This document shows positions 44,598 to 53,987 of a stretch of DNA of 64,000 nt, in pieces (position 1 is the first letter of the stretch; each line of letters opens with the position of its first letter). The position numbers and the translations under genes are program-made. The notes below the pieces were generated by a model. It was not told the origin of the DNA and did not search any database. It was given only the letters and a program-made list of their open reading frames with translations. The stretch comes from Candidatus Ozemobacteraceae bacterium (lineage in GTDB: Bacteria > Muiribacteriota > Ozemobacteria > Ozemobacterales > Ozemobacteraceae): assembly GCA_035373905.1 (NCBI GenBank), contig DAOSOK010000012.1:1-64000 (forward strand), in the 5' to 3' direction.

Positions 44598-46082
44598 TCA
44601 GCAGGTTCCCGCAAACCTCGAGACGAAATACTCCGCCGACGCAGGCATGAAATTGTCGGGAACGTCCTGGCCGTCGGTCAGGTAGGCGAGCGGAAGCGCC
44701 GTCCGATACAGGAGGGAAACGAGAGGTCCGATCGTGTCTGTTTCGTCGACCTTGGTGAAGATCAGTTCGTCGAATCCGACCTGCTGGAATCTCCGGACGG
44801 TGTCGTGCATATCCGAATACTTCGTCGTCGCGGAGAGAACCAGGTAGGTCCTGATGGCTCCGAAAAGATTGATGAAGTTTCTCAGATTCCCGAGCTCGAC
44901 GGCGTCTTTCGGGCACCGTCCCGCCGTGTCGACGAGAATGATGTCCTTGTCCTGATGGCGCTCGAGGGCGGGAAGAACGTCGTCCGGTTCGTAGAGCACT
45001 TCCATGGTGGCGTCGATCAGATTCGCATACTGATCGAGTTGTTGCGTGCCTCCGATGCGGTAGGTGTCGAGCGTGAACAGTGCAACGGATTTCCGGTCTT
45101 TCATGTTCAGGGCGTACGTCGCCGCCAGCTTGGCGATCGTGGTGGTCTTTCCGACGCCGGTCGGCCCGATGAGGGCGAAGATCTGGGGACCGGGGCGCGT
45201 CGGCTGCGGATGCGGCGTGAAATGAAGAAGCCGTTTCAACCATTTCGCGGTCTCGTCGAAAACGATTTTTTCGTTGTGGATGGACAACGGCGGCAATTCC
45301 TTGCCCAGTCTCTCGATGAATTCGTCGATGATCTCGGCCGGGAACTCCTGGTTCTGGAACTGGCGCTTCAGGTGCATCAGCCCGGCGGGAATCGTCGCGG
45401 CCTGCGTCTCGAGGGTCTGACTGGCGGAGGTTTTCATGTCGCGGATGAGGGTGAACAACTCGTTGAGCCTCTGCTCGAGTGCGTTCAGCGAAGACCTGTC
45501 CGTGGTTTCGTCGGCCGGTGGCCGGATCGCGGAGGCCGCGGCCGCTCGGGGCGTCGGCGCCGGCACGGTGGGGGCGGCTGGCTGTTTGTTGTTGCGATGC
45601 TTGATGATGGCGTCGAGGAGTTCGAGGGTCTTCGCCGTCTGCTGGGCTTCCTCTTCGATGCGCTGGGAATGCGGCTCGGCCATGCCTTCCTGATTCGAGC
45701 GGATTCCGTGCACACGGCGAAGTCCCTGTGGGCCGGTATGATGTGACTTTGTCGTGCTCGTATCCGCCCGCGGTCGCTGGGGCGCGCCGGAGGATGCCGG
45801 ATAGGCAGCCGTTCGGGACGACAGCACGGGCTTGTGGGGCACCGGAGCGGCGGTGATTTCCTCTGTGGGGACCGGCCGTACTGGGGCGGAGACAACGGGA
45901 GGCTCTTTTTTGTCCCGCGTTGCGGCGACGGTCAGTTCGACTACTTCCCGGGAATAAATACCTCCCCATATTTTCTGGGGAACCGTCTTGCTCTGGATGA
46001 TGATCAGATCTTCACCCAGCTCCATGCGGGCCTTCAGGTGCGCCTCGTGATACGTGTCGGCGACGAATTTCTGGATCATCAT
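44598..46082 (-). CDS. flhF: flagellar SRP-like GTPase FlhF
   Basis: 494 residues. The N-terminus (IQKFVADTYHEAHLKARMEL) is the FlhF type, followed by a variable region and an SRP-family NG domain: P-loop ALIGPTGVGKTTTIAKLAAT near residue 297, FTLDTYRIGGTQQLDQYANL, DTAGRCPKD near 382 and FTKVDETDTIG near 444. Sets flagellar position and number. Overlaps flhG by 4 bases (ATGA). A gap of 172 bases without visible features separates it from cheA. Confidence 0.93.
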   Translation of the reverse strand: MMIQKFVADTYHEAHLKARMELGEDLIIIQSKTVPQKIWGGIYSREVVELTVAATRDKKEPPVVSAPVRPVPTEEITAAPVPHKPVLSSRTAAYPASSGAPQRPRADTSTTKSHHTGPQGLRRVHGIRSNQEGMAEPHSQRIEEEAQQTAKTLELLDAIIKHRNNKQPAAPTVPAPTPRAAAASAIRPPADETTDRSSLNALEQRLNELFTLIRDMKTSASQTLETQAATIPAGLMHLKRQFQNQEFPAEIIDEFIERLGKELPPLSIHNEKIVFDETAKWLKRLLHFTPHPQPTRPGPQIFALIGPTGVGKTTTIAKLAATYALNMKDRKSVALFTLDTYRIGGTQQLDQYANLIDATMEVLYEPDDVLPALERHQDKDIILVDTAGRCPKDAVELGNLRNFINLFGAIRTYLVLSATTKYSDMHDTVRRFQQVGFDELIFTKVDETDTIGPLVSLLYRTALPLAYLTDGQDVPDNFMPASAEYFVSRFAGTC

Positions 46083-47017
46083 GCCCGCACGCCCCCGTTG
46101 AAGAATTTGGCGAGCCTCGTCAGGAATCCTTCCATGCCCTCGCCGGTCTGTTCCTCTTCATACGTTTCATGGAACACTTCCGTGACGAGCTGGCGGATGC
46201 GCTGGGCGGCCGGAGACATCGGCGAAAACAGCAGCAGGGGGGTCTGCTGGCGGACCGCAAGATACATTTGCGAATCCTGGGGGATACACCCGAGATTCTT
46301 CACGGGAAACCGAAGAAACTCATCGGCGACTTTCGAAAGGCGGTCGTGGACGAACGCGCCCTCCTGGTCGTCGGCGACGCGGTTGACGAGCACCGAGAGG
46401 TTCGCCTCGGGGCGCGACTGGCTGATGACCTTGATGATGCCGTAGGCGTCGGCGAGGGCGGTCGGCTCGGGGGTCGTGACGACGAAGATCTGGTCGGCCG
46501 CAAGGCAGAACGAGATCACGTTCTGGCCGATGCCCGCGCCGGTGTCGATCAGCAGGTAGTCCGCCTTGTCCTCGAGGAAGCGCAGTTGTTCGAACAGCCG
46601 CTTCGCGCGGTCGGGCGGGAGATGCGCGAGTTCGCTGATGCCCGAGCCGCCGGCGATGATCTGGATGCCGCGGGGGCCGGGAATCATGATCTGGTCAAGG
46701 GTCAGATCGCCGGTTACCACGTCGGTGAGATTGTGCTTCGGCCGGATGCCGAACACCACGTCGATATTGGCCAGTCCCAGATCGGCGTCGAGGATGATGA
46801 CGCGACGGCCCGCCTGAGCCAGGCAGATGGCCAGGTTGGCGACGATGTTCGTTTTTCCCACGCCGCCCTTGCCGCTGGCGATGGTTATCGTTCTCGCTAT
46901 TTTTCTGCCCGCCTGCCGGGGCCGGCGCGACTCGAGTCGCTTGAAGACATACGGCTGGATCTGCCGCTTCGTTTCGGCGATTATGCTCTCGATCGGTTTT
47001 TTCACTGAATCGCTCAT
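46079..47017 (-). CDS. flhG: flagellar number regulator FlhG (MinD/ParA-like ATPase)
   Basis: 312 residues. Deviant Walker A ASGKGGVGKTNIVANLAICL, DADLGLANIDVVFGIRPKHN, and Walker B LLIDTGAGIG. The N-terminal extension (RQIQPYVFKRLESRRPRQAG) is where FlhG normally carries the FlhF-activating motif. A C-terminal tail (EGMEGFLTRLAKFFN) could be the membrane-targeting amphipathic helix. Here it precedes flhF, the reverse of the usual flhF-flhG order. Confidence 0.93.
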   Translation of the reverse strand: MSDSVKKPIESIIAETKRQIQPYVFKRLESRRPRQAGRKIARTITIASGKGGVGKTNIVANLAICLAQAGRRVIILDADLGLANIDVVFGIRPKHNLTDVVTGDLTLDQIMIPGPRGIQIIAGGSGISELAHLPPDRAKRLFEQLRFLEDKADYLLIDTGAGIGQNVISFCLAADQIFVVTTPEPTALADAYGIIKVISQSRPEANLSVLVNRVADDQEGAFVHDRLSKVADEFLRFPVKNLGCIPQDSQMYLAVRQQTPLLLFSPMSPAAQRIRQLVTEVFHETYEEEQTGEGMEGFLTRLAKFFNGGVRA

Positions 47018-47850
47018 CGACGGTCTTCCGGTGCGGGATACAGCACTCGCTCGGCGAATGCGCGGAGAAAATCGTACATGGGAACGACCCCGGGCTTTTT
47101 TTGGAACGGCCCTTCTCTCGAGGTCGGGGTATTTTGGATGATGCCAGAAAGTACCACCCCGAGGGGGGGGAGGTCAAGAGATAAAAATTGTTTTGCAACC
47201 GTGCGGACGCGCTCGAGGGCATGATCCGAAATAATCTCGTCGCCTGCAGGCGCCTCTGCGAGCGAAATCGGAGAAAAATATCCCGAGAGGTGCACGGATT
47301 TCACGGCTTCGTAACTTTTCAGGACGGCCTCGGGATGCCGGGGCACGAGGACCAGGGCCGCGTCCGTCGCCTGGAGGAGCGGCAGGTGTGCACGGAAATC
47401 CGGCATGGGAATCGTGATCCAGATCTCGGTGCTGCTTGCGAACAGTTTCTGGATCTGCCGCAGAAACCTGATCCGGTCCGGGACGGGACGGGCCTGCAGC
47501 GCGAGGGGGGACGGTTGGCGCGGCAGCACCGTCAGCGGGCCCGCGGCGGAATCCGTGTGGATCATCAGCGGAAGCCTGTCGGACCCGTCCGGAAGCGACG
47601 TCGCCGCGGAAAGCGTCGCGGCCTGATCCCAGACGGTGGGGGGGCGCCTGCGATTCGTCAGGGCCGGAAGCCAATTCTGCAGAGGCGGGATGCGGGCGCC
47701 GGGGGCGTCCGGGACGAGGATGGCGATGGCCGCGAACTTCGTCGGGGACGGGATCGAGGAGAGGAACTCCTCGGGCCCCGGAAGTTGTTCCGGCGCCACG
47801 GTGTCTATGAGCCGCTTCAGCTCTCTGAGAGATTGGGCTTGGTCAGGCAT
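47014..47850 (-). CDS. degenerate MinD/ParA-like protein without P-loop
   Basis: 278 residues, not assigned to a named family. A segment FAAIAILVPDAPGARIPPLQ, then NWLPALTNRRRPPTVWDQAA, lines up by eye with the MinD start (IT-IASGKGGVGKTN-ANLAICLA, then RRVIILDAD), but the Walker A Gly/Lys residues are gone. Later EIWITIPMPDFRAHLPLLQA, then TDAALVLVPRHPEAVLKSYE, resembles the MinD Walker B and following region. It overlaps flhG by 4 bases and lies 23 bases after flhA. A pseudo-ATPase partner of FlhG is plausible; this is inference from a visual alignment. Confidence 0.6.
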   Translation of the reverse strand: MPDQAQSLRELKRLIDTVAPEQLPGPEEFLSSIPSPTKFAAIAILVPDAPGARIPPLQNWLPALTNRRRPPTVWDQAATLSAATSLPDGSDRLPLMIHTDSAAGPLTVLPRQPSPLALQARPVPDRIRFLRQIQKLFASSTEIWITIPMPDFRAHLPLLQATDAALVLVPRHPEAVLKSYEAVKSVHLSGYFSPISLAEAPAGDEIISDHALERVRTVAKQFLSLDLPPLGVVLSGIIQNTPTSREGPFQKKPGVVPMYDFLRAFAERVLYPAPEDRR

Positions 47851-47873
47851 GGGTGCTCTCGTTCATCCTGTCA

Positions 47874-49964
47874 TCAGTTGAGGGAGATGAGTCCCGTGGA
47901 CTGTAATTGTATTGTCGTTGGTATTTCATTGTAGGAGAGGATCGTCAGCCGCGGCGCCATCCGCTCGGTGAACCGCTTGAGGCAGAGGCGGAGGGCGGCG
48001 CTGCAAAGCAGGATCGGCGAGCGGCCTTCCTGCATCACTTCCTCGATCCGTTCCTTGATCTTCCCGAGAAGGTTCGTGGCGATCTTCGGGTCGAGAGCCA
48101 GTTGGACGGAGCCTTCGACCTTCTGCAGGGACTGCGTCAGCAGCTGCTCCAGCCTCGGATCGAGGGAGATGACGTTCAGCATGCCGGCCTGGTCGACGAG
48201 GCTCTTGCAGATATGCCGGGAAAGCCCTTGACGGACGATCTCGGTGAGGGAATCGGCCTCCCGGATCCCCTCGCAGTCGGCGAGCGACTCGAGAATCGTC
48301 ACCATGTTCCTGATCGAGACCCCTTCGCGGAGCAGGTTCTGAAGCACTTTCAGCAGCAGGGAATGGGTGACGACTTTGGGAATGACGTCGTCCACGATGA
48401 GCGGATACGAGGCTTTGACCGATTCGAGCAGCGACTGGAGTTCCTGGCGGCCGAGGATATCGTGGGCGTTTTTCCGGATGACTTCGGTGAGATGCGTCGC
48501 GATGACCGTCGACGGATCGACGACCGTGTAGCCGGCCATCTCGGCTCGCTCGCGCCCCGACTGGGAAATCCAGATCGCCGGCAGGCCGAAGGCCGGCTCG
48601 ACGACTTCGATGCCCGTGAGAGGCGAAGTGACCGTCCCGGCGTTCATCGCCAGGAGTTGGTCGGGAATGATCTCGTAGCGGTCGACTTCGACGCCCTTGA
48701 TCTTGATCACATACACCGACGGCGGTAATTGTATATTGTCGCGTATGCGAATGGGTGGAACCACGAGGCCGAGGTCGATCGCGATCTGCCGGCGGATCAG
48801 CGTGATGCGATTCAGCAGGTCCCCGCCCTGGTTCGAGTCGACGAGCGGGATCAGGTTGTAGCCGATTTCGAGCTCGAGCTGGTCGATCGAGAGGAGGGAC
48901 GAAACGTCCTCGGGCTTGGTCGGCGTCGCGGCGGCTTCTTTCTTCTCGTCGTCGGCCTTCTGCTGGATTTCCTCCTCGGAGACGGTGTGCGTGATCCAGG
49001 CGATGGCGCCGAACACGGCGCTGAGGAAAATGAAGCTCGCCTTGGGAAGTCCGGGGATGAGGCCGAGAAAGCCCATCATGATGGAGGCAACGCCGAGGAC
49101 CTTCGGATTCGAGACGAGTTGCTGGGTGAGTTCGACGCCGAGATTCGATTCGGAGCTTGCCCGGGTGACGACGAGACCTGATGCCGTCGCGATCAGAAAT
49201 GAGGGAATCTGCGTGACGAGCCCGTCGCCGACGGTGAAGAGCGTGTAGGTCTGGAGCGCGTCCATCAGGGACTCACCGCGCATCAGCACGCCGATGACGA
49301 AGCCGCCGATGACGTTGATGATGATGATGATGATGCCCGCGATCGCGTCGCCCTTGACGAACTTGCTGGCGCCGTCCATCGCCCCGTAGAAGTCCGCTTC
49401 CCGTTCGATGTTCCGCCTGCGGCGGCGCGCCTCGTCGTTGTCGATGATTCCCGCGTTCAGGTCGGCGTCGATCGACATTTGCTTGCCTGGCATCGCATCG
49501 AGGGTGAAGCGGGCCGCGACTTCCGCGACGCGTTCCGAGCCCTTCGTCACGACGACGAACAGGAAGACGACGATGATCGAGAAGATGACCGCGCCCACGA
49601 CGTAATTGCCGCCCACGACGAAGGTGCCGAAGGATTTGACGATGCTGATTTTCGCCCCTTCCCCCATCAGGATCAGGCGGGTCGTGCTCACGTTCAGGCC
49701 CAGCCTGAACACGGTCGCAAGTAGGAGAAGACTCGGGAAGACCGAGAACTCGAGGGCATCCTTCGTATAGACGGACACCAGGAGAATGATGAGCGCGAGC
49801 GCGATGTTCAGGGCCAGCATCACGTCGAGGACGAACGCCGGCAGGGGAACGAACATCATGATGATGACCGATACGAGGCCGATGGCAAACAGGACGTCGC
49901 GATTCTTCAGCACTTCCACCATCGCGATGTTGTCCAGCAGCCTGTTGGGCTTCTTGTCGGCCAT
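47874..49964 (-). CDS. flhA: flagellar export gate protein FlhA
   Basis: 696 residues, normal length. Seven to eight membrane helices in the first 330 residues (AIGLVSVIIMMFVPLPAFVL, LLLATVFRLGLNVSTTRLIL), the FHIPEP loop (AGIIDNDEARRRRRNIEREA), then the cytosolic ring domain (QLPPSVYVIKIKGVEVDRYE and a DDVIPKVVTHSLLLKVLQNL segment). Forms the nonameric export gate ring with FlhB and FliPQR. It follows flhB after about 120 bases. Confidence 0.96.
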   Translation of the reverse strand: MADKKPNRLLDNIAMVEVLKNRDVLFAIGLVSVIIMMFVPLPAFVLDVMLALNIALALIILLVSVYTKDALEFSVFPSLLLLATVFRLGLNVSTTRLILMGEGAKISIVKSFGTFVVGGNYVVGAVIFSIIVVFLFVVVTKGSERVAEVAARFTLDAMPGKQMSIDADLNAGIIDNDEARRRRRNIEREADFYGAMDGASKFVKGDAIAGIIIIIINVIGGFVIGVLMRGESLMDALQTYTLFTVGDGLVTQIPSFLIATASGLVVTRASSESNLGVELTQQLVSNPKVLGVASIMMGFLGLIPGLPKASFIFLSAVFGAIAWITHTVSEEEIQQKADDEKKEAAATPTKPEDVSSLLSIDQLELEIGYNLIPLVDSNQGGDLLNRITLIRRQIAIDLGLVVPPIRIRDNIQLPPSVYVIKIKGVEVDRYEIIPDQLLAMNAGTVTSPLTGIEVVEPAFGLPAIWISQSGRERAEMAGYTVVDPSTVIATHLTEVIRKNAHDILGRQELQSLLESVKASYPLIVDDVIPKVVTHSLLLKVLQNLLREGVSIRNMVTILESLADCEGIREADSLTEIVRQGLSRHICKSLVDQAGMLNVISLDPRLEQLLTQSLQKVEGSVQLALDPKIATNLLGKIKERIEEVMQEGRSPILLCSAALRLCLKRFTERMAPRLTILSYNEIPTTIQLQSTGLISLN

Positions 49965-50085
49965 AGATTACGCAACAGCTCCGCAGGATGAGGGGGCGTT
50001 TCTTCGGGGCACGTCGCATGACGATACGCCGTGCATCAGATTCACAGGCACGGTCGCACTCCTGCCGGCGCAGATGATTTCCCGG

Positions 50086-51198
50086 TCAGGCCGCCTGATA
50101 CTGGCCCTGCCGGTGCAGCTGGGCCAGGATTTCGGCGACCGCCTGAAACAGTTCCTGGGGAATTTCATCACCAACATCTACCATCTTATGGAGTTGTCTC
50201 GCAAGAGGCTTGTTCTCGATAACGGGCACGCCGTGCGCCGCCGCGATTTCCTTGATCTTCTGTGCGATCAGGCCTGTTCCCATGGCGACGACGGTCGGCG
50301 TATCGATGCCGGCCGCCTTGTCGTAGCGCAGAGCGACCGCGATGTGGGTCGGGTTCGTGACGACGACCGTGGCTTTCGGCACTTCCTCCATCATCCGCCG
50401 CGATGCCAGTCTGCGCTGCCGCTCGCGGATCTTCGCCTTGACCTTCGGATCGCCTTCCCGCTGTTTGTATTCCTCCTTGATGTCCTCCTTGGACATCTTG
50501 AGATTCTCTTCATATCGCCATTTCTGGAAAAACCAGTCGCCGACGGCGACGGCGAGCAGGAGGAGGATGATCTTGAGCGACATGGAGAACAGCAGCTTCA
50601 TCAGCAGGGTCACCGAGGGCACCGGTTCGAGCTGGACGAACCGGACCAGGAAGGGAAGCTGATCCCGGAGCGTCGAGTAGGGGATATATGCGACGACGAC
50701 GATCTTCAGGATCGACTTGACCAGCTCGGCGATCATTTTCCAGGAAAAGACGTTCGAGAGGCCCGAGATCGGGTTCAGGCGCTCGAGATCCGGAACGAAC
50801 GGCTCGAGGGTGAACAGGAACCCGACCTGCATCAGGTTGACGGCGGCCGCCGTCAGCATTACCACGAGTAGCACGGGGGCCATCGATTTGAGGATGACCA
50901 CGACCGTCTGGTTCATCAGGAGGAGGGCGTGGGGCAGGGTCAGCTCGGTGCCGATAAGATTTTCGAACGTATATTTCATGTAGTCGCCCCAGATGGCGAC
51001 CATGTCGGGGCCGTATGCCTTGAGCGTCATGAACGCGGCGAGCAGGACGATGACGGACTCGAGATCCTGGGATTTCGGAACGTTTCCGCGCTCCCGCGCT
51101 TCCTCGCGCCGCTTTTCGGTCGCGGGCTCGGTCTTCTCGCCCGCGAACAGCTGCAGGTCGAAGGGCAGTTCGGTGAACTTCAGCTTCAGTTCCGTCAT
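50086..51198 (-). CDS. flhB: flagellar export protein FlhB
   Basis: 370 residues. Four membrane helices, then a cytosolic domain with the self-cleavage motif NPTH (VVTNPTHIAVALRYD) that switches export substrate from hook to filament. The N-terminus EKTEPATEKRREEARERGNV is characteristic. The start is the ATG at 51198, which overlaps the fliR stop as ATGA; the longer open frame upstream is fliR read out of frame. No fusion with FliR. Confidence 0.96.
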   Translation of the reverse strand: MTELKLKFTELPFDLQLFAGEKTEPATEKRREEARERGNVPKSQDLESVIVLLAAFMTLKAYGPDMVAIWGDYMKYTFENLIGTELTLPHALLLMNQTVVVILKSMAPVLLVVMLTAAAVNLMQVGFLFTLEPFVPDLERLNPISGLSNVFSWKMIAELVKSILKIVVVAYIPYSTLRDQLPFLVRFVQLEPVPSVTLLMKLLFSMSLKIILLLLAVAVGDWFFQKWRYEENLKMSKEDIKEEYKQREGDPKVKAKIRERQRRLASRRMMEEVPKATVVVTNPTHIAVALRYDKAAGIDTPTVVAMGTGLIAQKIKEIAAAHGVPVIENKPLARQLHKMVDVGDEIPQELFQAVAEILAQLHRQGQYQAA

Positions 51199-51974
51199 CT
51201 CGCCATCGTCCCGATGAAGGTGGTGATCTGGGAGACGCTGTCGCCCAGGATCTTGATGATGAGGTCCATGATCGGCCCGAGGAGAAGCTTGAAGGTGAAC
51301 AGGCCGATGACGATCTTGAGCGCGAATCCCACCTGGAAAATGTTCAGGCGGGGCACGGTACGGGCGATGATGCCGAGCGCGACGTCCCCGACCAGAATCA
51401 CGGCTATCACGGGAAATGCGATCTGGAGACCCAGAAAAAAGATCATGACGGATATTTTCACGATCTCGGATATCTGGCCGCCCTGAAGCACGAGACCGGA
51501 AAGGGGAACGAGGTCGAAACTTTTCGCGAACGTCCCCAGCAGCAGCAGGTGCCCGCCGAGGATCAGGAACAGCAGCGCCATGAAAATCTGCAGAAATTCG
51601 CTGACGATAGAGACGCTTTTCGACGACTCCGGGTCCGTGACCTGGACGAACGAAAAACCGATCTGCATGCCGATCAGTTCGCCGGCGAACTTGAAGCACT
51701 CGACCGACATCAGGACGACGAACCCGATCGTGAAGCCCAGGGCCAGCTCGCGTATGATCATGAGCCCGTATCCGGGAACAGACAACTGCGGAAGCACCTG
51801 GGTCGCATGAAGATGGGGGAGCAGGAGCGCCGAGCAGAGGGCCGAGAGCCCGGCCTTCACGCGCATCGGGATGACGGACTCGCCAAACACGGGCACGTTG
51901 AGAAAAAAGCCGGAAAACCGGACCATCCCGATCAGAAACAGCCCGACGTAGGAGAGAAAATCCGCTTCGGTCAT
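51195..51974 (-). CDS. fliR: flagellar export gate protein FliR
   Basis: 259 residues with about six to seven membrane helices (YVGLFLIGMVRFSGFFLNVP, LALGFTIGFVVLMSVECFKF, and FLQIFMALLFLILGGHLLLL). Part of the FliPQR core. It starts 9 bases after fliQ and overlaps flhB by 4 bases. Confidence 0.94.
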   Translation of the reverse strand: MTEADFLSYVGLFLIGMVRFSGFFLNVPVFGESVIPMRVKAGLSALCSALLLPHLHATQVLPQLSVPGYGLMIIRELALGFTIGFVVLMSVECFKFAGELIGMQIGFSFVQVTDPESSKSVSIVSEFLQIFMALLFLILGGHLLLLGTFAKSFDLVPLSGLVLQGGQISEIVKISVMIFFLGLQIAFPVIAVILVGDVALGIIARTVPRLNIFQVGFALKIVIGLFTFKLLLGPIMDLIIKILGDSVSQITTFIGTMAR

Positions 51975-51983
51975 CGCGCGGCG

Positions 51984-52253
51984 TCAGCGTGCGAACATCT
52001 GAAGGTCGCCGAGCAGCCTGATGGTGAACGCCATCATGGTCTTGAGCATCCAGGGGCCGAACGCGACCAGGGTCGCGAAGGTCGCCAGCAGCTTCGGAAT
52101 GAAGGAGAGGCTCTGGTCCTGGATCGATGTGGCGGTCTGGATGATGCTGATGATGACGCCGACGATGGTGCCGACGGCGAGCATGGGAAGGGCGACCATG
52201 AACGAGAGGTGGATCGTTTCCTTCATGATCTCCAGCAGGGTGAATTCGGTCAT
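51984..52253 (-). CDS. fliQ: flagellar export gate protein FliQ
   Basis: 89 residues, the standard FliQ size, with two long membrane helices (LPMLAVGTIVGVIISIIQTA and LLATFATLVAFGPWMLKTMM) joined by TSIQDQSLSFIPKL, the FliQ signature. The start overlaps the fliP stop by 4 bases. Confidence 0.95.
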   Translation of the reverse strand: MTEFTLLEIMKETIHLSFMVALPMLAVGTIVGVIISIIQTATSIQDQSLSFIPKLLATFATLVAFGPWMLKTMMAFTIRLLGDLQMFAR

Positions 52254-53134
52254 GCGTTGCCCCCGAAGCTCACGACAAGCGATTTGATGACCAGGTTCCA
52301 GCCGTCCACCATGACGAACAGCAGGATCTTGAAGGGCATCGAGATCATGACGGGGGGCAGCATGATCATGCCCATCGACATCAGCACGCTCGCGACGACC
52401 AGGTCGATGATCAGGAACGGCAGGTAGATGATGACGCCCATCTGGAACGCGGCACGAATCTCACTGGTGATGAACGCCGGGATCAGCGCCATCGTGCTGA
52501 GCTCGTTCCTCGTTTTCGGCTTGGCGCCGCCCTCCATTCCTGCGAACAGCTTGAGATCGGCCTCGCGCACGTGCTGGAACATGAAGTTCCTGACGGGCTT
52601 GATGCCGCGGTTATACGCCTCGATATAATCGATCTGCCTGTTCGTGAAGGGCACCACGGCCTGCTTGTAGACCTGGTCGATGACGGGCGACATCGTGAAG
52701 AAGGTGATGAACAGCGCCAGGCCGATGAGAATCTGGTTGCTCGGTTCCTGCTGGGTCGTCAGGGCGCGGCGGACGAAGTTCAGCACGATGAGAATCCGCG
52801 TGAAGCTCGTCAGCATGATCAGGATCGACGGCGCGAGGCTGAGAATCGTCAGGAGCAGGAGGACCTGGAGCCCCGTCCCGATCTGGCCGCGTTCCCTGGA
52901 TGGATCTATATCGACGCGTATTCGCGGTATGGGAAACGGCGTGTCGGCCGGTTCAATTTTCTCGACCCGCGTCCTGTCCTCGACGTCGATTTTCGCGCGC
53001 GGGTTCGCTGGATTCCCGGCCTGCGCGTGGAGAGCGCCGGAGCAGAGCATCAGGGTTGCCAGGACGAGAAAGACGACGAGGCTTCGTGCCCGTGCGCGGT
53101 GAAGAAAGTCTGTGCAGTATGCACGCCACGACAT
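52250..53134 (-). CDS. fliP: flagellar export gate protein FliP
   Basis: 294 residues including a signal peptide (SLVVFLVLATLMLCSGALHA). FliP signatures: LLTILSLAPSILIMLTSFTR, ILIVLNFVRRALTTQQEPSN, and FALFMSPVI-type FFTMSPVIDQVY, with the C-terminal MGMIMLPPVMISMPFKILLF. The central core subunit (five copies) of the export gate. About 117 bases separate it from fliO. Confidence 0.96.
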   Translation of the reverse strand: MSWRAYCTDFLHRARARSLVVFLVLATLMLCSGALHAQAGNPANPRAKIDVEDRTRVEKIEPADTPFPIPRIRVDIDPSRERGQIGTGLQVLLLLTILSLAPSILIMLTSFTRILIVLNFVRRALTTQQEPSNQILIGLALFITFFTMSPVIDQVYKQAVVPFTNRQIDYIEAYNRGIKPVRNFMFQHVREADLKLFAGMEGGAKPKTRNELSTMALIPAFITSEIRAAFQMGVIIYLPFLIIDLVVASVLMSMGMIMLPPVMISMPFKILLFVMVDGWNLVIKSLVVSFGGNA

Positions 53135-53251
53135 GTCGGGAATGAAACTCCTGTGCGCTGGGGTGGAAAAAGGGGCACGGCAAATCGCCCCCTCTGTTTA
53201 TACACGATACCCGGGCGCGATGACAAGTGGGGCGCGTAAGCCCGCGTGCGC

Positions 53252-53974
53252 CTATGGCCGGCCGTCGTCGTCCGAATCCGGGCGGCGGAGGATCATGTCC
53301 TCCATTTTACGGATGCGTTCCTGCGCCTTCCTGGTGTGGTCGGCGAACGAGACATCGGACGGCTCCTCCGGGGCGGACGTGTTCTCAGAGGCCGGCTTCA
53401 CGGCGCTCCGCTTCAGAAAGGCGAACACCTTGTCGAGGCCCGGCACCGTAGGTGCCCCGCCCGGCTGGATGCGGAGCGAGTCGATGAGAGCGCGGTCCGT
53501 GATCTCGCACAGCATCGAGATGTGATGCTCCGTTACCCCGAGCACCAGGATACGCCCCATGATGTCGACGATGTAGATGAACCGGCGGCCGTCGATCGGA
53601 AGAATGCCGAGCGTGCGCCCGCACGCCGTCCCCGACAGGCCGTGCCGCTTCTGGAGAACCCATGTCACGGCGACGATCATTCCCACGATCAGGGCGAGCG
53701 ACGTCAGGATGCTGAGAGTCGTGGAAACCGGATCGGGGTCGTTCAGAAACGGGGATGCGGCGGTCGTTTCCCCGCGGGAAAACAGAGGCAGGTCCGTCGA
53801 TTCGCTTGCGGCGGCCACGGCGAACGCGCTTCCCTGAGAGGTCGCGAGGGCGGGCGGAGGAGCCGAACGGTCCGGCCTCGCCGCGTCCGATGCCGTGCCG
53901 GCGGCGTAAGATATTGACGAAAATAAAATGAAGGCAAATAAAAAAAGCCCGGCAGGCCGGAGCGCGGCGATCAT
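53252..53974 (-). CDS. fliO: FliO-like flagellar biosynthesis protein
   Basis: About 240 residues. A signal-like segment (LFLFAFILFSSISYAAGTAS), a low-complexity linker, one membrane helix (ILTSLALIVGMIVAVTWVLQ) and a FliO-type cytoplasmic domain (GRTLGILPIDGRRFIYIVDI, then MGRILVLGVTEHHISML). FliO helps assemble the FliP ring. The ATG at 53974, 13 bases after cheY, is taken as start; an in-frame extension would lie inside cheY. The C-terminal tail is charged and unusually long (IRKMEDMILRRPDSDDDGRP). Confidence 0.85.
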   Translation of the reverse strand: MIAALRPAGLFLFAFILFSSISYAAGTASDAARPDRSAPPPALATSQGSAFAVAAASESTDLPLFSRGETTAASPFLNDPDPVSTTLSILTSLALIVGMIVAVTWVLQKRHGLSGTACGRTLGILPIDGRRFIYIVDIMGRILVLGVTEHHISMLCEITDRALIDSLRIQPGGAPTVPGLDKVFAFLKRSAVKPASENTSAPEEPSDVSFADHTRKAQERIRKMEDMILRRPDSDDDGRP

Positions 53975-53987
53975 CGGATGTCGCGGC

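Noticed and set aside
42104..44650. 848-codon plus-strand frame opposite cheA
   Set aside because: Antisense shadow of CheA; no recognisable domain.
49320..49345. GATGATGAT simple repeat as a regulatory element
   Set aside because: It encodes a run of Ile in a FlhA membrane helix.
50086..51699. A FliR-FlhB fusion suggested by the 537-codon frame
   Set aside because: The upstream part is FliR read in the wrong frame; FlhB starts at 51198, overlapping the FliR stop.
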